From contig JAJZVX010000007.1 of NCBI GenBank assembly GCA_021846985.1, positions 1-64,000 of the forward strand: 64,000 nt of DNA, written 5' to 3'. The notes under the pieces are model-generated. The model was not told the origin of the DNA. It made no database searches and saw only the letters and a list, made by a program, of their open reading frames with translations. The position numbers and the translations under genes were made by a program. Source of the stretch: Acidobacteriota bacterium (GTDB taxonomy: Bacteria > Acidobacteriota > Terriglobia > Terriglobales > Acidobacteriaceae). Numbering within the stretch: position 1 is the first letter of the stretch; every line of letters starts with the position of its first letter. Of the stretch, positions 51,447-59,430 are shown in pieces.

Positions 51447-52540
51447 GGCGCCTCGCTTGCCGCCCGCAGCGCGGCCAGTGTCTCGTTCAGAGAGGCGGCT
51501 GCCTGCCGCATCTGTTCTCTCGTTCCAATCGTAATGCGCACGCAGCCGTCGCAGCCCGGGTCGCTCGACCGGTCGCGTACCAGCACGCCCGCATCGCGCA
51601 TCCTCCGTGTGAACTCCGCATGACGCGGCCCAATCTCTACCAGCACAAAATTCGCGCGGCTCGGCCAGCGCCGCACCCCCGCCGCGTCGAGCGCAACCTC
51701 GAACTCGCCGCGCGCGGCCAGCACTTCGCCGACATACCAGTCGAGATACGCTGAGTCTTCAAGTGCGGGCGGCAGGCAGGCCAGCGCCAGCGAGTTCACG
51801 CTATAGGGCGAGAGCACGCGCCGAATCCAGCGCATGATCTCCACCGGCCCGGCCAGCAGGCCCAGCCGCAGACCCGCTAGCCCGTAAGCCTTCGAAAAAG
51901 TCCGCGCCACTATGAGATTCGGAGTGCATGCGATCAGGTCGACGGCCGTCTCGCCATAGAAGTGGAAATAGGCTTCGTCGATTAGGACAATGGCCTGCGG
52001 CGCACGGCGAGCAATCTCAACAATCTGTTGGCGCGTAGCCACGGACCCTGACGGGCTGTTGGGATTGGCGACGGCGATGATTTTCGTGCGTGGTGTAATT
52101 GCCGCCAGCAAGCTTTCGAAAGGAAACCGCATATCCTCACCGGCCTGCACCGTCACGACGCGCGCATCCGTCGCCGACGAGTAAACCTCGTACATGGTGT
52201 AGGTCGGCACCGGCAACAGCAACTCGTCGCCCCCATCGAGAAAGGTCTCGAAGAGCGCGTGGATCGCTTCGTCTACGCCATTTGTCAGCGCCACCTGCGG
52301 CGCAGCAAGGCCCAGGTGCGCGGCCACAATGGCCTCGACCGGCTCGCGTTCAGGGTAGCGCGTCAAGCTGCCCGCGGAGACGGAAGCTAGCACCTCGCGC
52401 ACCTTCGGCGAGCAGGCCAGCGTGTTTTCATTAAAGTCCAGCCTCAACGCATCGCGGCAACCAAGCGGCGGATGGTATTCCTTCATGGCCTGCACGCGCC
52501 TGCGTGGCAGCGGGTGCAGCGCCGTTGCGGCTTCAGTCAC
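51443..52540 (-). CDS. hisC: HisC, histidinol-phosphate aminotransferase
   Basis: A 365-residue PLP enzyme of fold type I that transaminates imidazole acetol phosphate with glutamate. The N-terminus has [18 protein letters not shown]. The PLP-binding region includes [14 protein letters not shown], and the Schiff-base Lys is in [20 protein letters not shown] (near 207). The frame is open to 52657, but AGGAGG lies 5 nt before a GTG at 52540, which gives a normal HisC N-terminus and overlaps the hisD stop by 8 nt; I take that as the start. Confidence 0.95.
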   Translation of the reverse strand: MTEAATALHPLPRRRVQAMKEYHPPLGCRDALRLDFNENTLACSPKVREVLASVSAGSLTRYPEREPVEAIVAAHLGLAAPQVALTNGVDEAIHALFETFLDGGDELLLPVPTYTMYEVYSSATDARVVTVQAGEDMRFPFESLLAAITPRTKIIAVANPNSPSGSVATRQQIVEIARRAPQAIVLIDEAYFHFYGETAVDLIACTPNLIVARTFSKAYGLAGLRLGLLAGPVEIMRWIRRVLSPYSVNSLALACLPPALEDSAYLDWYVGEVLAARGEFEVALDAAGVRRWPSRANFVLVEIGPRHAEFTRRMRDAGVLVRDRSSDPGCDGCVRITIGTREQMRQAAASLNETLAALRAASEAP

Positions 52541-53822
52541 GAGGCCTCCTAGTGTGTGGCGTGCGGCCCAGGCGCGCGCGGATGGCTTCGGCATGGCCGG
52601 TGAGCCCTTCCGCCTCGGCCAGCAGTGCAGCTTGTGGTCCCAGAGTGCGCATCCCATTGGCTGCGTACTCCTGCACCGTAATCAGTTTTACGAAATCGTT
52701 CACGCTCAAGCCGCCGCGCACACGCGCCATGCCACCGGTAGGCAGCGTGTGGTTGGGGCCGGAGATGTAATCGCCCATGGGCTGCGCGGACCAGCGCCCG
52801 ATAAATACCGAGCCGGCATCCTCCACCCATTCCAGATCGCTGGGGGCATCCACGGTCAGATGCTCCGGCGCCAGACGGTTAGTGATCTTCCGCGCCTCGT
52901 CCACGCTAGACGCCACAACCGCCAGTCCGTTCCCGCCGAGAGCCTGCCGCGCCACCACGTTGTTCCGGCTGCGCCGTTTCGCTTCGGCCATCACTTCTTT
53001 CGCAAGGGTGTTGTTGGTGGTGACAAAAATCGCCAGCGCCTCGGGGTCGTGCTCGGCCTGCGCCACCAGGTCGGCGGCGATAAAATCGGCGCGGCCGCGC
53101 TCGCTGGTCACGACAATCTCTGTTGGACCCGCGAGCATGTCGATGGCGCAGTCGAATGCAACCAGCCGTTTGGCCGCGGTCACATAAAAGTTTCCAGGGC
53201 CCGCAATCTTGTCCACGCGTGGAACGCTGGCCGTGCCATAAGCCAGGGCGGCCACTGCCTGCGCGCCGCCCAGACGGTAGAACTCCGTAATGCCGAGCAA
53301 ATGCGCGGCGGCCAGCGTCTCCTGCGCAGGCCGCGGAGAAACCACTGCGATCCGCTTTACACCTGCCACCTGCGCGGGAATGGCCGTCATCAGCAGCGTG
53401 GAAGGCAGCGGATGCCTGCCGCTTGGCACATAGCAGCCTACCGCGCCCAGCGGGCGCACAAGCTGTCTCGTCGTCAGCCCCTCAACCGGCGCATCGCTCC
53501 ACGACTCCGGCAGTTGCCGCACAGCAAAGGCGCGAATCTGCGCCGCGGCCGTCTGCAGAGATGCGCGCAGCGCGGGATCGACGGCCTCCCATGCGGCTGC
53601 CATCTCTCCGGGGGTTACGCGCAGCGCCTTCGCCCCGGACAGCCCGTCAAACTCCGCGGCATAACGAAGCAGAGCGCGGTCTCCATGGCGCCGTACTGAA
53701 GCCACGATGCGCCGCACGGCAGGCAGCACGGCGTCCAGCGCCGCGCCTCCCCGCCGTTCCAGCGCGGCCATCCGTTCTTCCGCCTGCCGCTTCCTTGGTC
53801 CATACATCCGGATCAGTTGCAT
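52533..53822 (-). CDS. hisD: HisD, histidinol dehydrogenase
   Basis: A 429-residue zinc enzyme that oxidises histidinol to histidine in two NAD-dependent steps. YVPSGRHPLPSTLLM, the KIAGPGNFYVTAAKRLV segment and AIDMLAGPTEIVV are typical. The catalytic Glu-His pair is in NRLAPEHLTVDA (near 311-312), and SGPNHTLPTGGMAR carries a further conserved His. The frame is open to 53870, but the ATG at 53822 lies just 13 bp after the hisG stop and fits the family start. No strong Shine-Dalgarno is seen. Confidence 0.95.
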   Translation of the reverse strand: MQLIRMYGPRKRQAEERMAALERRGGAALDAVLPAVRRIVASVRRHGDRALLRYAAEFDGLSGAKALRVTPGEMAAAWEAVDPALRASLQTAAAQIRAFAVRQLPESWSDAPVEGLTTRQLVRPLGAVGCYVPSGRHPLPSTLLMTAIPAQVAGVKRIAVVSPRPAQETLAAAHLLGITEFYRLGGAQAVAALAYGTASVPRVDKIAGPGNFYVTAAKRLVAFDCAIDMLAGPTEIVVTSERGRADFIAADLVAQAEHDPEALAIFVTTNNTLAKEVMAEAKRRSRNNVVARQALGGNGLAVVASSVDEARKITNRLAPEHLTVDAPSDLEWVEDAGSVFIGRWSAQPMGDYISGPNHTLPTGGMARVRGGLSVNDFVKLITVQEYAANGMRTLGPQAALLAEAEGLTGHAEAIRARLGRTPHTRRPRD

Positions 53823-53835
53823 GCTTGCCACCCGA

Positions 53836-54711
53836 TCAGAGAACGACTTTGTTGAGGGGATACTCGACAATGCCTGCGGCGCGCGCAGCTTTAAGCCGAG
53901 GAATCACATCGCGCGCCACGCGCTCTTCCACAATCGTGTTCACAGCCACCCATTCGGAATTGCTCAATTGCGAAACGGTAGGCGAATTCAGCGCCGGCAG
54001 CACCGACAGAACCCCCTCCAGATCCGCGCGCTTCACGTTGAGCATCAGCCCCACCTGCGATTGCGCGTCGATCGCGCCGCGCAGCATGGTCGCGATCTGA
54101 TCGAGCTTCTGGCGCTTCCACGGGTCGGCCAGTGCCGCCTTGCCCGCAATCAGGTGCGTCTCGCTCTCCATCACCGTATCGATAATCTTCAGCCGGTTGG
54201 CCTTCAGTGAGCTGCCCGTCTCAGTCACTTCGACAATCGCGTCGGCCAGCATGGGAGGCTTCACTTCCGTTGCTCCCCAACTGAATTCCACCTTCACGTT
54301 TACGCCCTTCGCCGCAAAATAACGCTTGCTCACCTCCACAAGCTCCGTGGCGATGATCTTGCCTTCCAGATCTTCGGCGCGGGTATAGCCGCTGTCCTCG
54401 GGAACCGCCAGTACCCAACGCACCTTGCGCCGGCTCTGCTTGGCATAGGTGAGGGTGGTGATGCTGGTAACCTCCAGCCCGCTCTCCACCACCCAGTCGA
54501 TGCCCGTCAGCCCCGCATCCAGAACGCCGTGATCGACGTAACGCGCCATCTCCTGCGCGCGGATCAGCATGCACTCGATCTCGCTGTCGTCGATGGAGGG
54601 AAAGTAGGATCGCCCGTCGGCATAGATATTCCATCCGGCGCGCCTGAACAAGGCGATGGTCGCATCCTGCAAACTACCCTTGGGAAGGCCCAGCCTGAGT
54701 TTGTTAGCCAC
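53836..54711 (-). CDS. hisG: HisG, ATP phosphoribosyltransferase (long form)
   Basis: A 291-residue enzyme catalysing the first step of histidine synthesis, condensation of ATP with [24 protein letters not shown] opens the protein, and [14 protein letters not shown] and [15 protein letters not shown] form the PRPP-binding region. The extra C-terminal domain of about 75 residues (from [15 protein letters not shown]) makes it the long form, which is inhibited by histidine and needs no HisZ. The GTG start at 54711 has AAGGAGG 6 nt upstream and overlaps the hisI stop by 8 nt. Confidence 0.96.
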   Translation of the reverse strand: MANKLRLGLPKGSLQDATIALFRRAGWNIYADGRSYFPSIDDSEIECMLIRAQEMARYVDHGVLDAGLTGIDWVVESGLEVTSITTLTYAKQSRRKVRWVLAVPEDSGYTRAEDLEGKIIATELVEVSKRYFAAKGVNVKVEFSWGATEVKPPMLADAIVEVTETGSSLKANRLKIIDTVMESETHLIAGKAALADPWKRQKLDQIATMLRGAIDAQSQVGLMLNVKRADLEGVLSVLPALNSPTVSQLSNSEWVAVNTIVEERVARDVIPRLKAARAAGIVEYPLNKVVL

Positions 54712-55075
54712 GCGCGGCCTCCTTCGTTTCGCCCGGCTGGCCGGTCGGCCCCACCGCGAGAGGTTTGGTGAAGCAGCTCACGGTTCCTTCGTGACAAACC
54801 AGACCGTCACCCTCCACAACCACGCGGAACAGAAGGGTATCGTTGTCGCAATCTGTCGAGGCGGAAACAACGCGCAGCCGGTTGCCGCTGCTCTCGCCTT
54901 TCATCCACAGCTTCTGGCGGGTGCGGCTCCAGAAGGTCACGTAGCCTGTCTCCAGGGTTTTCGCATAGCTGGCTGGGTTGAGGAAGCCCAACATCAGCAC
55001 CTGGCCTGTACCGGCATCCTGCACGATGCCGGCAACCAGGCCTTCCATCTTGTCGAAATCGATTGTCTCAGTCAC
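54704..55075 (-). CDS. hisI: HisI, phosphoribosyl-AMP cyclohydrolase
   Basis: A 123-residue zinc enzyme that opens the purine ring of phosphoribosyl-AMP. Motifs include [38 protein letters not shown] and the metal site [13 protein letters not shown], with a further [10 protein letters not shown]. It is HisI only: the phosphoribosyl-ATP pyrophosphatase (HisE) domain is absent. It is the first structural gene of the his operon and lies 43 bp downstream of the attenuator hairpin. The start is GTG with AAGG about 9 nt upstream. Confidence 0.96.
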   Translation of the reverse strand: MTETIDFDKMEGLVAGIVQDAGTGQVLMLGFLNPASYAKTLETGYVTFWSRTRQKLWMKGESSGNRLRVVSASTDCDNDTLLFRVVVEGDGLVCHEGTVSCFTKPLAVGPTGQPGETKEAARG

Positions 55076-55117
55076 TTTTCCCGACCTTAGGTTTGGATTT
55101 TTTGTTCAAGCGCGAAA

Positions 55118-55148
55118 AAGCCCGCCGGCTTGGGTTGCCGGCGGGCTT
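55118..55148 (-). terminator. his operon attenuator terminator
   Basis: A perfect 12-bp stem: on the minus strand AAGCCCGCCGGC (55148-55137), a 7-nt loop, and GCCGGCGGGCTT (55129-55118), followed by TTT. It sits between the leader ORF and hisI. CCGCCGGCA within its 5' arm and first loop base is exactly complementary to TGCCGGCGG (55203-55195) inside the leader ORF. The two pairings are mutually exclusive, giving an antiterminator alternative. Confidence 0.85.
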
Positions 55149-55174
55149 CAGCTTCTCTGGATCTCTCTGGCCTT

Positions 55175-55252
55175 CTAGATCAGGCCATGGCAGTCCGCCG
55201 GCACACAGGTCTTGTGATGGTGGCGATGACCGTGATGGAGGCGGCGCAACAT
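55175..55252 (-). CDS. hisL: his operon leader peptide, seven His codons
   Basis: A 25-codon ORF on the minus strand from ATG at 55252 to TAG at 55175. Codons 6, 7, 9, 11, 12, 13 and 22 are histidine (LHHGHRHHHK in the middle). The ORF ends 26 nt before the attenuator stem. If ribosomes stall at codons 6-7 for lack of charged tRNA-His, segment 55195-55203 (codons 17-19) is free to pair with the terminator's 5' arm and read-through occurs. If they run on, that segment is covered and the terminator forms. No classic Shine-Dalgarno exists; the promoter's -10 ends 8 nt before the ATG, so the mRNA is probably leaderless. Confidence 0.85.
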   Translation of the reverse strand: MLRRLHHGHRHHHKTCVPADCHGLI

Positions 55253-55260
55253 CTTCTTCT

Positions 55261-55289
55261 ACCCTACGGGAAGTTCCTCACGGTGTCAA
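55261..55289 (-). promoter_or_regulatory. his operon promoter
   Basis: On the minus strand TTGACA (55289-55284), a 17-bp spacer and TAGGGT (55266-55261). The -35 is a perfect match. The start site falls at about 55254, within two or three bases of the leader ATG. Confidence 0.7.
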
Positions 55290-55323
55290 ACCTGACTCTT
55301 GTCCAATACAAGATGAGCTGTCC

Positions 55324-55352
55324 TTGGCCAATCCGCGTCTTCCCTGTATACT
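55324..55352 (+). promoter_or_regulatory. rpmB promoter
   Basis: TTGGCC (55324-55329), a 17-bp spacer and TATACT (55347-55352), with transcription expected from about 55359. It is divergent from the his promoter, with 34 bp between the two -35 elements. Confidence 0.65.
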
Positions 55353-55358
55353 GGAGAT

Positions 55359-55497
55359 TCGGCAAGCCGCTGGAGGTATCTCCTTACAGGCCCCCAATGG
55401 CCGCCCCGGCTGTCAGGTCCGGAGCGGACGCGCCTCGATCGTGTCCGCAGGTGGCTGATTCCGCGGCACGAAACACCCAGACTCTGGAGTCAATGTC
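55359..55497 (+). promoter_or_regulatory. structured 5' leader of rpmB
   Basis: A 139-nt untranslated leader with several helices visible by eye: GGAG/CTCC near 55373-55383; an 8-bp hairpin CGGACGCG/CGTGTCCG (55425-55447, 7-nt loop); an enclosing GTCAG/CTGAT (55412-55416 with 55455-55459); and GCCGC/GCGGC (55400-55404 with 55463-55467). GACT/AGTC around the Shine-Dalgarno (55480-55491) may partly hide it. An autoregulatory site for L28 is possible but inferred. Confidence 0.4.
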
Positions 55498-55686
55498 ATG
55501 GCACAGGTATGCGATATTTGCGGCAAAGGTCCGCGCTACGGGAACAACGTCTCCCATGCGCACAACGTCACGCGCCGCCGCTGGAACCCCAATCTGCAGG
55601 CCGTCAAGGCTATCGTCAACGGCGCGCCCAAGCGCCTGCGCGTCTGCACCACATGCATCAAGGCCGGCAAGGTCACCAAGGGCTGA
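55498..55686 (+). CDS. rpmB: 50S ribosomal protein L28
   Basis: A 62-residue ribosomal protein. It begins [20 protein letters not shown] and has [11 protein letters not shown], matching L28. The two Cys pairs (CDIC near 5-8 and CTTC near 50-53) are the zinc-binding form of L28. GGAG lies 9 nt before the ATG. It is monocistronic, with a strong terminator 48 bp after the stop. Confidence 0.97.
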   Translation: MAQVCDICGKGPRYGNNVSHAHNVTRRRWNPNLQAVKAIVNGAPKRLRVCTTCIKAGKVTKG

Positions 55687-55733
55687 GCTTCCTTCATCCC
55701 TGGGCCATCTGCCCCTTTTGCATCGGCAACCTG

Positions 55734-55759
55734 CCCCGTCCCTCCGCGGACGGGGTTTT
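55734..55759 (+). terminator. Rho-independent terminator of rpmB
   Basis: CCCCGTCC (55734-55741) pairs with GGACGGGG (55748-55755) around a 6-nt loop, followed by TTTTGTTGT. It also lies just past the 3' end of the convergent msrB. Confidence 0.9.
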
Positions 55760-55773
55760 GTTGTGCCCGCGCT

Positions 55774-56193
55774 CTAACTTCCCGGCACCTTGGCCCGCTC
55801 AAATCGTAGCGACGCCGAGTTGATGCAGTAGCGCAGCCCATCCGGCAGCGGCCCATCCGGAAACACGTGGCCCAGGTGTCCGCCGCAGCGCGCGCACGTC
55901 ACTTCCACCCTCCGTATTCCCAAGCTCAGGTCTTCGTGCTCTTCCACGGCCGCAGTTTCCGCCGGAATCGTAAAGCTCGGCCACCCGCAGCCCGACTCGA
56001 ACTTCGCCTTGCTGTCAAACAGCAGCGCCCCGCAGCCCGCGCAGTGGTAGCTGCCCGTGGCGCGGTTCTCCGTCAACACCCCCGTGAACGGCAGTTCCGT
56101 CCCCTTCTGCCGCAACACGCGATACTGCTCGGGCGTCAGCAGCTCCCTCCACGCGGTGTCACTCCGCTCCACCTTCTCCGCACTCTCGCTCAT
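55774..56193 (-). CDS. msrB: peptide-methionine (R)-S-oxide reductase MsrB
   Basis: A 139-residue cytosolic repair enzyme that reduces methionine-R-sulfoxide in proteins. Zinc-binding CxxC pairs are in YHCAGCGALLF and CARCGGHLGHVF, GWPSF is present, and the catalytic Cys is in RYCINSASLRF near the C-terminus. A resolving Cys may be recruited from the thioredoxin system. GGGAGG lies 5 nt before the ATG at 56193; the longer frame upstream (to 56250) is a tandem-repeat artefact. Confidence 0.96.
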   Translation of the reverse strand: MSESAEKVERSDTAWRELLTPEQYRVLRQKGTELPFTGVLTENRATGSYHCAGCGALLFDSKAKFESGCGWPSFTIPAETAAVEEHEDLSLGIRRVEVTCARCGGHLGHVFPDGPLPDGLRYCINSASLRFERAKVPGS

Positions 56194-56201
56194 CGCCGCC
56201 T

Positions 56202-56235
56202 CCCGCGTTCGCCGCCTGCCCGCGTTCGCCGCCTG
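56202..56235. repeat. 17-bp tandem duplication upstream of msrB
   Basis: The unit CCCGCGTTCGCCGCCTG occurs at 56202-56218 and again at 56219-56235. It lies just behind the msrB ribosome site and may be a slippage product. Confidence 0.6.
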
Positions 56236-56299
56236 CCCGCTGGATGGCACATGCCGGGGATGGGCAGCGGCGTCCGCCTCTCAATATCCTCGATCGTCC

Positions 56300-56689
56300 T
56301 TAGATCTCCGCCACCAGGTCGATCTCGACCAGCACATCCTTGGGCAGCCGCGCCGCTTCCACCGTCGTGCGCGCCGGCGGCGTTACGCCCTCGGGCGCCA
56401 GATACTTCCCGTACACCTCATTCATGGCCGCAAAATCCTTCAGATCCTTCAGGTAAACGCTGGCCTTCACCACCCGGCTCATGCCGGTCCCGGCGGCTTC
56501 GAGAATGGCCTTCAGGTTTTCGAGCGTGCGGACGGTCTGCTCCACAATACCGCCCTCCACGACCTGCTGCGTGGCCGGATCCACGCCCGCCTGCCCCGCG
56601 GTGAACACCAGATTGCCTGTGCGAATCCCCTGCGCATACGGGCCAATCGGCAGGGGCGCCTTGCTGGTTGTAACCATTGTTTTGCTCAT
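56300..56689 (-). CDS. RidA family protein (enamine/imine deaminase)
   Basis: A 129-residue protein of the YjgF/YER057c/UK114 family, which hydrolyses reactive enamines such as 2-aminoacrylate. IGPYAQGIRTGNLVFTAGQ opens the fold. VVKASVYLKDLKDFAAMNEVY and the catalytic Arg in PPARTTVEAARLP (near 108) are present, as is the C-terminal VLVEIDLVA. Proteins of this type form trimers. It lies upstream of msrB on the same strand, 106 bp away, so co-transcription is possible. The substrate in this organism is unproven. Confidence 0.93.
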   Translation of the reverse strand: MSKTMVTTSKAPLPIGPYAQGIRTGNLVFTAGQAGVDPATQQVVEGGIVEQTVRTLENLKAILEAAGTGMSRVVKASVYLKDLKDFAAMNEVYGKYLAPEGVTPPARTTVEAARLPKDVLVEIDLVAEI

Positions 56690-57040
56690 GCCCCGATTGT
56701 AGTCTCAGGGCGCCGTCTCCCTCGCGTGGCCCGCAGAACGAAATGGTAAACGCGGACAATTTGTCTGTTTATAATATATTGATCCGCCGCCTCATCAATC
56801 GTCCCGGAAAGATAACTCCGGATTGAACGGGCAGCAAAGAATCAAGCGGCCTTGAGGAACGATCCGCATGGCCAATCGCCGGGCATGCTGCACAACTTCG
56901 CGAGGGCGGCGAGAACGCCGCGTTGGCGCATGCGTCTCTGGGGAATGGCGCGGAAGACGCGGCCTGAGCGGAGCCCGTCGATCACGGGCTTGGATATAAT
57001 CGGTTGACGCCGGCGGATGCGGTGCATGCGCCGGGAAAGG
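56690..57040. other. divergent intergenic region before the UroD-like gene
   Basis: 351 bp. A TATAAT at 56770-56775 is a possible -10 but lacks a good -35. Positions 56888-56905 repeat CATGCTGCACAACTTC, also present at 57112-57127 inside the next gene. In that frame the region reads GQSPGMLHNFARAARTPRW, similar to the protein's own N-terminal segment, so it may be a decayed partial duplication. No gene called. Confidence 0.4.
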
Positions 57041-58072
57041 ATGGGCAAGTTGAACGGACGCGAAAGAATCGACGCGGCGCTGAAGGGAGAATGGCCCGAC
57101 CGCACGCCCATCATGCTGCACAACTTCATGATGGCCGCGCGCGAGGCCGGCGTAACAATGAAGCAGTTTCGCGAGGATCCCGTGGTGATGGCGCGGGTCT
57201 TTGGCGAATCGATGGAGCGCTACGACCTGGACAGCGTCATGGTGGACGTGGATACCGTAACTCTGTCCGGCGCGGTGGGCGTGGAGGTAGACCTGCCGGA
57301 AGACAATCCAGGACGCTCGCATGGCGGCTTCATGAAGTCGCTGGAAGAGGTGAACGACCTGGAGCCGGCGGACGTAAGGAAGTACTGGCGGGCGCAGGTA
57401 TGGGTGGAGGCGGTGCGGCTGCTGGTCAAGGACTACGGCAGCGAACGGTTCATCCGCGGCAACTGTGACCAGGACCCCTTCTCGCTGGCAGCCTCCATGC
57501 GCGGCATGGACCACTGGCTGATGGACGTGGCCGGGCGGGAGAACGACGAGCTGGTGCACAAGCTGCTCGAGTATTGCACGAGCATCACCAACCAGTTCCT
57601 CTCGATGATGGCGGAGACCGGATGCCACATGCTTTCGAACGGCGACAGCCCGGCGGGGCCGGACGTGCTTTCGCCGCGGCTGTACGCGGAGTTTGCGCTG
57701 CCCTATGAGCAGCGGGTCGCGGAGCACTCGCACGCCCTGGGCTTGCCTTATCTGCTGCATATTTGCGGAAAGACCGACCGCATTCTGAAGCAGATGCTGG
57801 AGATCGGCGCCGATGGCCTGGAGATCGACTACAAGACCGACATGCGGATGGCGCACGACACGTTCAAGGACAAGCTGACGTTCGTGGGCAATATCGATCC
57901 CAGCGAGGTGATTGCGCGGGGAACGCCGGAGCTGGTGAAGCAGAAGACCGACGAGCTGCTCGACGTTTTTGCGGATACGCCCCGCTTCATCCTCAACGCC
58001 GGCTGCGCGATCCCGGCGGATACGCCGCCGGAAAATATCCGGGCGATGTGCTCGTGCCTGCGCAGCCGCTAA
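57041..58072 (+). CDS. uroporphyrinogen decarboxylase-family protein, methyltransferase-like
   Basis: A 343-residue barrel protein of the UroD superfamily. The start MGKLNGRERIDAALKGEWPD, the HICGKTDRILKQMLE segment (His and Cys as zinc ligands near 247-249), AIPADTPPENI and a further Cys in NAGCAIP match the MtaA/CmuA-like corrinoid:CoM methyltransferase branch rather than haem UroD. These enzymes move methyl groups from corrinoid proteins. No corrinoid-binding protein or reductive activase lies nearby, so its pathway is unknown. The frame extends to 57017; the ATG at 57041 is favoured by family N-termini. Codons are G-ending, unlike neighbouring genes. Confidence 0.82.
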   Translation: MGKLNGRERIDAALKGEWPDRTPIMLHNFMMAAREAGVTMKQFREDPVVMARVFGESMERYDLDSVMVDVDTVTLSGAVGVEVDLPEDNPGRSHGGFMKSLEEVNDLEPADVRKYWRAQVWVEAVRLLVKDYGSERFIRGNCDQDPFSLAASMRGMDHWLMDVAGRENDELVHKLLEYCTSITNQFLSMMAETGCHMLSNGDSPAGPDVLSPRLYAEFALPYEQRVAEHSHALGLPYLLHICGKTDRILKQMLEIGADGLEIDYKTDMRMAHDTFKDKLTFVGNIDPSEVIARGTPELVKQKTDELLDVFADTPRFILNAGCAIPADTPPENIRAMCSCLRSR

Positions 58073-58138
58073 CGCCGTGCCTGTGGGCCGCCGGAAGATG
58101 GTAGGGTAAAGCTTGGCGGCCCAAGCCGGCCGGAGAAC

Positions 58139-59161
58139 ATGAACAGACGCACGCGGAGAACGCTGTGGATCGTGGCCGCGGTCCTGCTGTTGCTGGCCGT
58201 GGCCGTTTTCCTGCGCTCCAAGGCCCCGCCTGAGGCGGCGCGCCTGCTGCCGGAGTCGGACGGCATCATCTACGTTAACTTCAAGCCCTTTCACAGATTC
58301 CTCAAAAAGGATCTGAAGCCGCCGCAGCGGGTTCCGGAGTATGAGCAGTTCGTCGAGGCCACGGGATTCGACTGGGAGCGAGACCTGGACCAGGTGGCAA
58401 TCGGCCTGCACCGCATGGCAAATCCCAACGGACCCAACGGCCCGGTGGCCTATTCGATGGTGCTGGTAGGCAACCTCACCGGCAAAAAGCTGAATGCCTG
58501 GCTGGCGGCTCACGCCGCCGCGCACGAAAGCTACGCCGGCAACACCATCTACGATATCCCCTCGCAGGGACGTACCGTCCGGGTCACGCAGATCGGCTAC
58601 GACATGCTCGCCGTGTCCAACGCGCCCACACCCGAGCAGATTCACTCCATCGTGGATCGCCATCGGACCGCGGCCCTGCCCTTCGCCGGCTCCACGCTGC
58701 TGGCCCAGCACTACAGGGATGTGCCTCTGCTCTCGCTGGCCTGGGGGCTCGGTGAAATCGGGTTGCCGTTCAACGAGAGCGGCTCAATCCGGATCTTCGG
58801 CTCCTCCCTGCCCCTGGAGGCGGATTCGACCATCGTCGCCAGCATCACGCCAACCCTCTCCATGGGAGGCGATCTGAACATCCGGGTAGAGGAGATTGCT
58901 TCCAGCGAGGAATTGGCCTCCAGCCAGGCGGCGGCGCTGGCGACCCTGGTCACTCTGGCGCGGGGCGTTACGGCCCAACTGGGGCCCACCCCAGCCAACA
59001 ACGGGCTCAAAGAGGTGCTGCGAACCGCCGAAGTGACGCTCAAACGCAACCGCGTGACGGTTTCCGCGCGTTTAACCCCTTCCATTCTGGGAGAACTCGC
59101 GAAAAGCGAAAATTCGTTGCCCCCCACGCAACCCCCTGCACAGGTCACTCCATCCAAGTAA
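58139..59161 (+). CDS. membrane-anchored hypothetical protein
   Basis: A 340-residue protein with one N-terminal hydrophobic helix (LWIVAAVLLLLAVAVFL, about residues 9-25) after a basic MNRRTRRT, so the rest is probably periplasmic. The body has LLPESDGIIYVNFKPFHRF, GFDWERDLDQVAIGLHR, MVLVGNLTGKKLNAWL and TLKRNRVTVSARLTPSIL. I recognise no catalytic motif. CCGGAG precedes the ATG by about 4 nt. It follows the UroD-like gene by 66 bp and could be co-transcribed. The Pro/Thr-rich C-terminus is probably disordered. Confidence 0.65.
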   Translation: MNRRTRRTLWIVAAVLLLLAVAVFLRSKAPPEAARLLPESDGIIYVNFKPFHRFLKKDLKPPQRVPEYEQFVEATGFDWERDLDQVAIGLHRMANPNGPNGPVAYSMVLVGNLTGKKLNAWLAAHAAAHESYAGNTIYDIPSQGRTVRVTQIGYDMLAVSNAPTPEQIHSIVDRHRTAALPFAGSTLLAQHYRDVPLLSLAWGLGEIGLPFNESGSIRIFGSSLPLEADSTIVASITPTLSMGGDLNIRVEEIASSEELASSQAAALATLVTLARGVTAQLGPTPANNGLKEVLRTAEVTLKRNRVTVSARLTPSILGELAKSENSLPPTQPPAQVTPSK

Positions 59162-59430
59162 GTAATTGCGAGCTTCCCTGCAGCACGTCCTTTCCACAGA
59201 CTGCGTTGGGTCGCCTCCGGAATGCCCGATCCCTCCGCCGGGATCATCTTAGTCTGCAACCTTACAGACGGGCTTTTCCGGGGGTGGCCAAAAAGACACC
59301 CACTTTTCATTCCCCCTTCCAGCTTCCAGGCTATGCTTGCCCAGCGCCTGGCAAGCGCCTTGGTGCGCAGAGGCGCGCATCGCTCCTTCCGCGAAGATCC
59401 GATGCATATCGGCGCAGATGGCCGTAACGG

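Noticed and set aside
55411..55435. SRP RNA-like string GTCAGGTCCGGA in the rpmB leader
   Set aside because: The first 12 nt match the SRP domain IV, but the required GGAAGG tetraloop side and AGCAG are not present, and the sequence forms a different hairpin.
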